The translations under genes were made by a program, and so were the position numbers. DNA of 64,000 nt from Aspidiotus rigidus (lineage: Eukaryota; Arthropoda; Insecta; Hemiptera; Diaspididae): NCBI GenBank assembly GCA_035079385.1, contig JAVHKY010000052.1, positions 9,114,001 through 9,178,000 on the forward strand, written 5' to 3'. Numbering within the stretch: position 1 is the first letter of the stretch; every line of letters begins with the position of its first letter. Shown here piece after piece: positions 59,180 to 64,000 of the stretch. The notes beneath the pieces are model-generated. The model was not told the origin of the DNA, made no database searches, and saw only the letters and a list, made by a program, of their open reading frames with translations.

Positions 59180-59990
59180 GGTTTTAACGGCTGCAACTAC
59201 CAAACTTCTTTCTGGAGTGAATCTGGAATTACTACTTGGCATACGCGCATAACTATACCTTGATGTAAGGAAAATTCAAAATTGTTTCCTGTGCCATTTT
59301 CAAGTTTACGTTTTAGGCTAGCTAGGTTCTCATCTTTCATTGTTTCGTCTTTCAACAGCTTCATTGTTATCGGCGTTTTGTATTCAGAAGTTACAAGATT
59401 TATTGACTCTTCACAGACACTGTACTCTTCATCTTTGAAATCCATATTTTTCGTTTGTAATGGCGCTCCCGAAAAATGATCCACGTGCTGCTCGCCTGCG
59501 CGATGTTGGATTTTGTATTCAAACTGTCGCAACCACAGCGCATAACGCGTCAGTCTTAATGCCGTGATTGCTGGTAGGTTCTTATCCGGATTAAAAAATA
59601 TTTGTAAGCGTAAATATCCATGATCAATGTACGAGATTTACTGTGTAAGAAATTTTTTTGTAGCCCAAAAGATAGCGGTCGCCTCTTTATCTAGATGACT
59701 GTAGGATTTTTCTGCTTTTGTGAGGCTCCTGGAAATAAACGTAATTGGTCTTTTTTGACCATTGATTTTGTGTGATAAAATTGCTGCTAAGCCAAAGGGG
59801 CTTGCATCTGTTTCTAATATTACATGTAATTCAGGATTATACGTTACTAGGACCCCATCACTCGTTATTTCAGCTTTTATTATTTTTAAGGCTTCTCTAC
59901 ACTTGTCTGACCATTCAAATAGTGTATGTATCTCTTTGCAACAGTTGGTTGAGCGGGTGTAATGTTTTTGCTGAATGCGGTATGAAGTTT
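59180..59990 (-). pseudogene. Gypsy RNase H region and linker to integrase
   Basis: Reverse strand: between about 59960 and 59540 the RNase H is recognisable in fragments (segments near 59830-59760 and 59680). FEYKIQHRAGEQHVDHFSGA (59532) then matches the end of the domain (usually xYKPGxxNxxADxLSR; here DHFSG). The stretch following it to 59197 is the linker before the zinc finger. The LINE inserted at about 59165. Confidence 0.75.
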
Positions 59991-60600
59991 GTATAGTAAT
60001 TAATAAGCCGAAGTAGTGATCGGAGTTTGTCGACGTCCTTTGGTTCCGGTGCTCCTATTAACGCTCGGACTTTTTCTGGGTCCTTCTGTAATCGTTGGTT
60101 TGAAATAATATGGCCCAGATATCGGATTTTATTTACAAAAAATTTGCACTTTCTGTAATTCAAACAAATGTTGAATTGTTGTAGATGTCGAAGGCAATTC
60201 AAAAGATTTTCTTTACATTTGGCTCTAGTTTTTCCGTGGACTACAATAACATCAAAGTAAGCTGCTACCCCATTAAGATTGGCTAATATTGGCTCCAGTA
60301 CCGCGTGGAACAAACTCAGTGCCGTGGCTAACCCAAAAAATAGTCTTTTCACTACAAACGTGCCACGATGCATACTCAGTGCAGCTATCTTCGAACTTTC
60401 CATATCAAGAAGTACATGTAAATATGCTCGATAGATATCTATGATACAGAACTACAAACTTTCTCCAAATTCATTATAAAGGTCTTGAACTTTAGGGATT
60501 GGGTAACGCGCTTTTTCTAGGTGTTTATTAATGGTAACTTTATAGTCAGCGCATAGTCAAATCTCTCCGTTTACTTTAGGTACAATGACTAACGGTGTTC
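59915..60600 (-). pseudogene. Gypsy reverse transcriptase, decayed
   Basis: Reverse strand: the N-part (TPLVIVPKVNG-like at about 60590, ADYKVTINKHLEKARYPIPK at about 60550-60480) is followed by LHRGTFVVKRLFFGLATALS, and the catalytic region reads VAAYFDVIVVHGKT where YxDDIxV is expected, so the second catalytic Asp is Val. KCKFFVNKIRYLGHIIS and PEPKDVDKLRSLLRLINYYT follow, the normal order. The lost Asp predicts an inactive enzyme. Confidence 0.85.
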
Positions 60601-60627
60601 CCCACAGACAAAATTCAATAGGTTCAA

Positions 60628-61020
60628 TTACGTTTTTGTCTTGATTATTTCTTCATATGACTTGTCTGCCGGTTTTGTTGGTGCTGTTAGAGATGCTAGT
60701 TGTCGAAATTGCGTTCCCTTTAAGCAACCTAGTAGAATGGACTTGCGAGATTTTTCGGATTCTGGCTTGTTATCTACACCTCTCATTGCCAAAAAATTCT
60801 CCAATCGTTCCAAATACAAACTAAAATCTTCTTTGTCTGGATCGTACATTTCTAATGTAATGTTATGACTTACGACAGCCGATGTTGTTAGATTCTGTGT
60901 TCCAGGCGCTACCTGCTGTGCTGCCTGATTGACCGGCATTTGTAGCAAAATGCTCTGAAGTGCATCGCCTTGGTTTTTCAACGCGAGCATTATAGTTTGT
61001 AAGGTTTCTGTAGTACCCAT
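60628..61020 (-). pseudogene. Gypsy gag (N-terminal part)
   Basis: A reverse-strand frame of 130 codons starts MGTTETLQTIMLALKNQGDA shortly after the 5' LTR. It contains YDPDKEDFSLYLERLENFLA and KSRKSILLGCLKGTQFRQLA, typical of the capsid region of a Gypsy group common in insects (F..YDP...F..Y.ERLE.FF..N). It ends near 60630, where the RT begins, so the rest of gag and the protease are deleted. Confidence 0.8.
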
Positions 61021-61093
61021 TAGGAAATTTACAAAAACTATAGAAAAAGAAAAAAATTTCTAGGAACTATTTTATCCTTGTTGCCAATTATTG

Positions 61094-61245
61094 TGTTGTT
61101 GTATAATGAACATGGGTAAGAAGGCGTCTATTTACAAACATGTATTGATGTAAACTAAAATGTACAATGAATGACTAGAGGAAAAATATAATGTACAAAT
61201 CATGATTGCCACTATTACGCTATAATATGTACAGCCGAAATAACT
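61094..61245 (-). repeat. Gypsy 5' LTR (152 bp)
   Basis: Partner of 55993-56144 with few differences. Just inside it the reverse strand reads TTGGCAACAAGGAT, close to the TTGGCGACGAGGAT primer-binding-like motif of many insect Gypsy elements. The relatively high similarity of the LTRs, against the broken internal region, is notable. Confidence 0.8.
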
Positions 61246-62308
61246 TCTTGGAGGTTGTGTGTAAACTGAGGCTATTCTTGTTCAACAAACTTTAGAACTC
61301 TAGTCAGAATTAAATTAAGCTGTTTCTAAAAGCTGGGTTATATAGATAGATAAATATGTAAGAATATCGGCTAATCGGTTACCGGAGCTCTGAATCATTC
61401 CGTTTTCCCAATACCTCAACGCCCGTACAAAACATGAAATCTATTGATAACTCGCTACTATCCTCTATTTTATAATATTATACGACTACCATCAGGAGTG
61501 TAGTGAGGCAATTTTCATGAAGATGATTCTTCGCATTTGTTTTTTTTTTTTTTTTTTTTGGGGGGGGGGCTTACAATTTATTTTTTTTAATTTTATTTTT
61601 AGCTACAAGAAATCAAAATTTGAGGGGGGTTTCTTCATTAGACCAGAGGATCACGGCACCCCTGGTGGTTTGACTGCAAATGTCGATGCGACGCCATCTA
61701 CACAAAAATTTGTAAAAACGGTAAAACGTTCTTAAAAATAATTAGTTGAATTAATACGTCATACTCCATCACTATGAATTTTCAAACCTGAGTAAATAGA
61801 AATTACAAAAAATGTACACTTTATATAAAATGTCACATTCCCATATCAGCAATCATTAACACAAATTTCTTGAACCGTGTTTGCTTTAAAAAATTTTTAA
61901 CGCTGGTACCACAGGCCTTTTCAACTCTTCATGATGTAATATGCTCCTCTGTCTGTATGCGCTACTTTTTGATGATGTGATCTATAGCTTGTTTTTACTT
62001 CGTTTTTCTTGTAATTAGGTGCTTAATTGGTTTTCTCTAGTTTGCTACCAACGCATATTTGTAATTTTTCATCTGTTATACGCATGTGTATGCCCTCTTC
62101 TCCTCTATCCTGTTTGTATTCTTCACTTATTACCGATTTTTTATTTGTTCATCTTTCCTTTTCTCTCAATGGCTTAAATTTTTCAAATCAAATTTTCTAT
62201 ACACTTTTTTTCTTTAATCAATAGTCTTATTTTTAATGTTGGTTTTTGTATCAAAATTATAGAAATTTATACGTCGAGTTTAATGTTGATTTTTTGTTGT
62301 TGTGACAG
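61246..62308. other. Tomosyn: End of the giant intron; poly-T/poly-G tract
   Basis: No gene seen. A run of about 20 T followed by 10 G sits at 61539-61569. The last 300 bases are T-rich, as expected ahead of an acceptor, and end in GTTGTTGTGACAG. Confidence 0.5.
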
Positions 62309-62425
62309 ACAAACTGGATAGCACGTGTTCACGCTCTCAAAGTTCAAGTACATCAAGTATCGAAAATATTTCTTCCGAATTGGTTCAGTATTTGGTGTTT
62401 GCCGATTCCCATATCAAAAAGTCAA
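62309..62425 (+). CDS. Tomosyn: Tomosyn internal exon E (start of next propeller segment)
   Basis: This 117-nt exon lies between acceptor TTTTGTTGTTGTGACAG and donor A/GTAAGCG (62426), phase 1 in and phase 1 out. With one base from exon D it reads ...KLDSTCSRSQSSSTSSIENI then SSELVQYLVFADSHIKKS. This matches the tomosyn segment SRSRSSSxSSIENxxSExVQxLxFxxSxxKK, which leads into the LWVGT propeller block encoded further downstream, outside the window. A MULE lies about 110 bp after the donor. Good splice signals and matching phase make this a confident call. Confidence 0.92.
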
Positions 62426-62533
62426 GTAAGCGTTTGAATTATATAATCTTTTCTTATCAATCTCCCTTTGAACACCAAAAGTTGATAAGAATTATTTTTA
62501 CTGCGTTTTTTCAACCAATTTCATTTTAAAGAT

Positions 62534-63954
62534 GGTAGGCGTTATTTGTAGAGACGGTATCTACAGATAAAACGTTATTTGTAGAGACTGTATCTACGTA
62601 TAAAATGTTATTTGCAGAGACTGCATCTAAAAGCAATAACAGTTGTAATATATAAGTCTTAAATCGCAAGAAAATAAGTATTTTATTCATTACATTTAGG
62701 TAACATGTCAATTTAAAGGTACATATCAATCTATTTCATTCATCACCAAAATCATCGCACTTTGGACAGCCATCATCTTTCCAACACTTTTTATGAACTT
62801 TTTGCCTACAACAAGGAGTGAAAGTTGTGGTCGCCCTGGAGACATTACCGATGGATGAGTAGCAGATAAGGCAAGAGGGTCACATACTTTGTACTTCGAC
62901 GTTTCGAAATCAAAGGACGTGTCAATGTGCACGACAGGTGGAGCAGATGTTTGGAATGCTTTTTTCATCATGTGCGAACAGATACAGAGCACTGAAACAT
63001 TCCCCTCTAGATCTAGCGTGCTGTACACGTGACCGCCTGCATCTTCAATGCCCTCCAAAAAGATCTGCAGCTACGGGCCCTCAGTTGACGAGCCAGGAAG
63101 CAGCTTTTGTAATAGATTGCGAATTTTCTGAGAAGAAAATTTCTTGTCAAATTTTTGTTTGAACGCTCTTGCAATCTGACTAACTGTGCAACTGGCGTCA
63201 TGAAGATTTGTGAGCACTTCTTTCTCCTCATCCGTTATTTCCGAACTTCCATAAGCTGCCTTGCTTATTTCATGATTGTGGTCTAAGTTGACTGCAGTAA
63301 TTTTTACACGCGTAGAATTTGCGGGCTTAAAACATACGATTTTGGCTGTACAACCGAGGAAATTGTAATGTAATTTTGTACGTTTACCTGTACTACTCGA
63401 AGGTCTTACATAACCATGTCGACACGCTATTCGCACTTGTCGCTGATTGTTGCTTGTTACAACGAACGGCTGATAATTATCTCTACAAAATTTCTGAAAA
63501 GTTTGGAAAAAATGTTCGTAGTTATTGAATACTTCATCAACTGCGATTAACTTTGCCTTTTCCATTATATATGTCATGGTTAAAGTGAGTATTTGGTTAA
63601 AGTACGTAAGCGCGGCAATTACAACGCTGAAGCACATATATATATGACGCACACACGTGAGAACAATGAACTCGCGTCGCACTAACTGACACCCTATTCT
63701 TATCTGAATAATCTTGAAAACATTCGTCCATAATATTCAGATAGATCACAATTGTATTCATCATTGTTAGTACATGCATTTGATGTTCTTCAACAGGTTG
63801 GTACTTACTGTATCTGCAAATTCAGCCTATACCGTATGTAACTGCAGATGGACCTACTACAGATACAGTATCTATAAAAACATTTTATGCGTAGATACAG
63901 TCTCTACAAATAACGTTTTATATGTAGATACCGTCTCTACAAATAATCACTTTG
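62534..63954 (-). mobile_element. MULE DNA transposon with tandem 33-bp TIR units and 9-bp TSD
   Basis: Flanked by the exact 9-bp duplication TTTAAAGAT (62525-62533 and 63955-63963), the size typical of MULEs. The left end has three tandem units GTTATTTGTAGAGACGGTAT + CTACAGATAAAAC (about 33 bp); the right end has complementary units (GTCTCTACAAATAACGTTTT). Each unit contains a GTAGA...TCTAC dyad. The ends are symmetric: eight non-matching bases, then TTATTTG. Inside is a reverse-strand N-terminal MULE transposase remnant. It lies in the tomosyn intron just after exon E. Confidence 0.88.
62726..63565 (-). pseudogene. MULE transposase N-terminal part (FAR1-like domain) with an in-frame stop
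   Basis: From a Met at 63565 the reverse strand reads MEKAKLIAVDEVFNNYEHFF. A FAR1/WRKY-like zinc-binding domain follows (CRHGYVRPSSSTGKRTKLHY, then GCTAKIVCFKPANS and NLDHNHEIS, a C...C...H-x-H pattern). Next come a helical linker (EVLTNLHDASCTVSQIARAF) and, after one in-frame TAG at about 63068-63070, the start of the DDE domain (VVHIDTSFDFETSKYKV, with the first catalytic Asp). It ends at 62726; the rest of the catalytic domain is missing. ZSWIM-type genes derive from such transposases, but this copy is truncated and stopped. Confidence 0.8.
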
Positions 63955-64000
63955 TTTAAAGATATGGAGTTTTTCTGACTGAGGATATGAAACACTGCCC

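Larger units (their letters stand above)
55993..61245 (-). mobile_element. Gypsy LTR retrotransposon, decayed, split by a LINE
   Basis: A reverse-strand Gypsy element with short similar LTRs (61094-61245 at the 5' end, 55993-56144 at the 3' end). In order it shows gag, RT, RNase H, LINE insertion (about 57270-59165), H2C2 plus integrase, C-terminal tail, polypurine tract (reverse strand CGGCGGGGTGAC at 56145-56156), 3' LTR. RT before integrase is the Gypsy order. No envelope gene was seen. Frameshifts, stops and an altered catalytic motif indicate an inactive copy. Confidence 0.85.

Noticed and set aside
62560..62640. CRISPR-like or satellite array
   Set aside because: The units are the TIR sub-repeats of the MULE at 62534-63954.

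Overview
This window is animal nuclear DNA, very probably insect. It is AT-rich, has large introns and dense remnants of many transposable-element superfamilies, and I see no bacterial operon structure. Its one host gene is a forward-strand tomosyn (STXBP5 family) gene, of which five internal exons are visible: 1346-1465, 5035-5186, 5799-5991, 6573-7443 and 62309-62425. They have GT/AG borders and compatible phases. Together they encode the stretch from the end of one beta-propeller segment, through the hypervariable linker, into the next propeller segment. Both ends of the gene lie outside the window. The wording of the last exon (SSIENISSE, VQYL, KKS) resembles insect tomosyns as I remember them.

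The fourth and fifth exons are separated by an intron of about 54.9 kb (7444-62308). Nearly everything else in the window is mobile DNA in that intron. In order it holds: an inverted repeat around a very long compound microsatellite (7.8-9.4 kb); a TTAA-flanked foldback MITE (9.7-10.2 kb, with a relative at 0.8-1.2 kb); two head-to-head Penelope-like (PLE) pairs (10.9-13.8 kb); small MITEs (14.8-15.2 kb); a Copia retrotransposon with both LTRs, interrupted by an insertion carrying a second Copia (15.4-21.7 kb); a TIR element (22.8-24.0 kb); a Merlin-like (ISXO2-type transposase) element (27.1-28.1 kb); a 1 kb repeat present twice, one copy split by a hAT MITE and a MULE-like element (28.2-32.3 kb); a long PLE open frame (RT plus GIY-YIG; 32.9-34.2 kb); a degraded LINE (34.4-36.5 kb); a Ginger/KRBA2-like element with TATG target duplication and an inserted pogo-like MITE (40.5-42.0 kb); a mixed PLE/R1/hAT region (46.9-51.2 kb); and a Gypsy element with both LTRs, interrupted by a 3'-truncated LINE (56.0-61.2 kb). 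A MULE with a 9-bp target duplication lies just after the last exon (62.5-64.0 kb). A foldback family of about 0.5 kb is scattered through the window in five copies.

Three points stand out. First, unrelated DNA transposons here (MULE, Merlin-like, Ginger-like and an ACAGT-armed element) carry terminal inverted repeats built from arrays of short sub-repeats. Second, the PLE 3' ends share two small stem-loops with compensatory base changes, one of which resembles a hammerhead core. Third, the giant intron sits exactly in the alternatively spliced linker of tomosyn. No tRNA, rRNA or CRISPR array was recognised. All calls are by eye; no database search was run.
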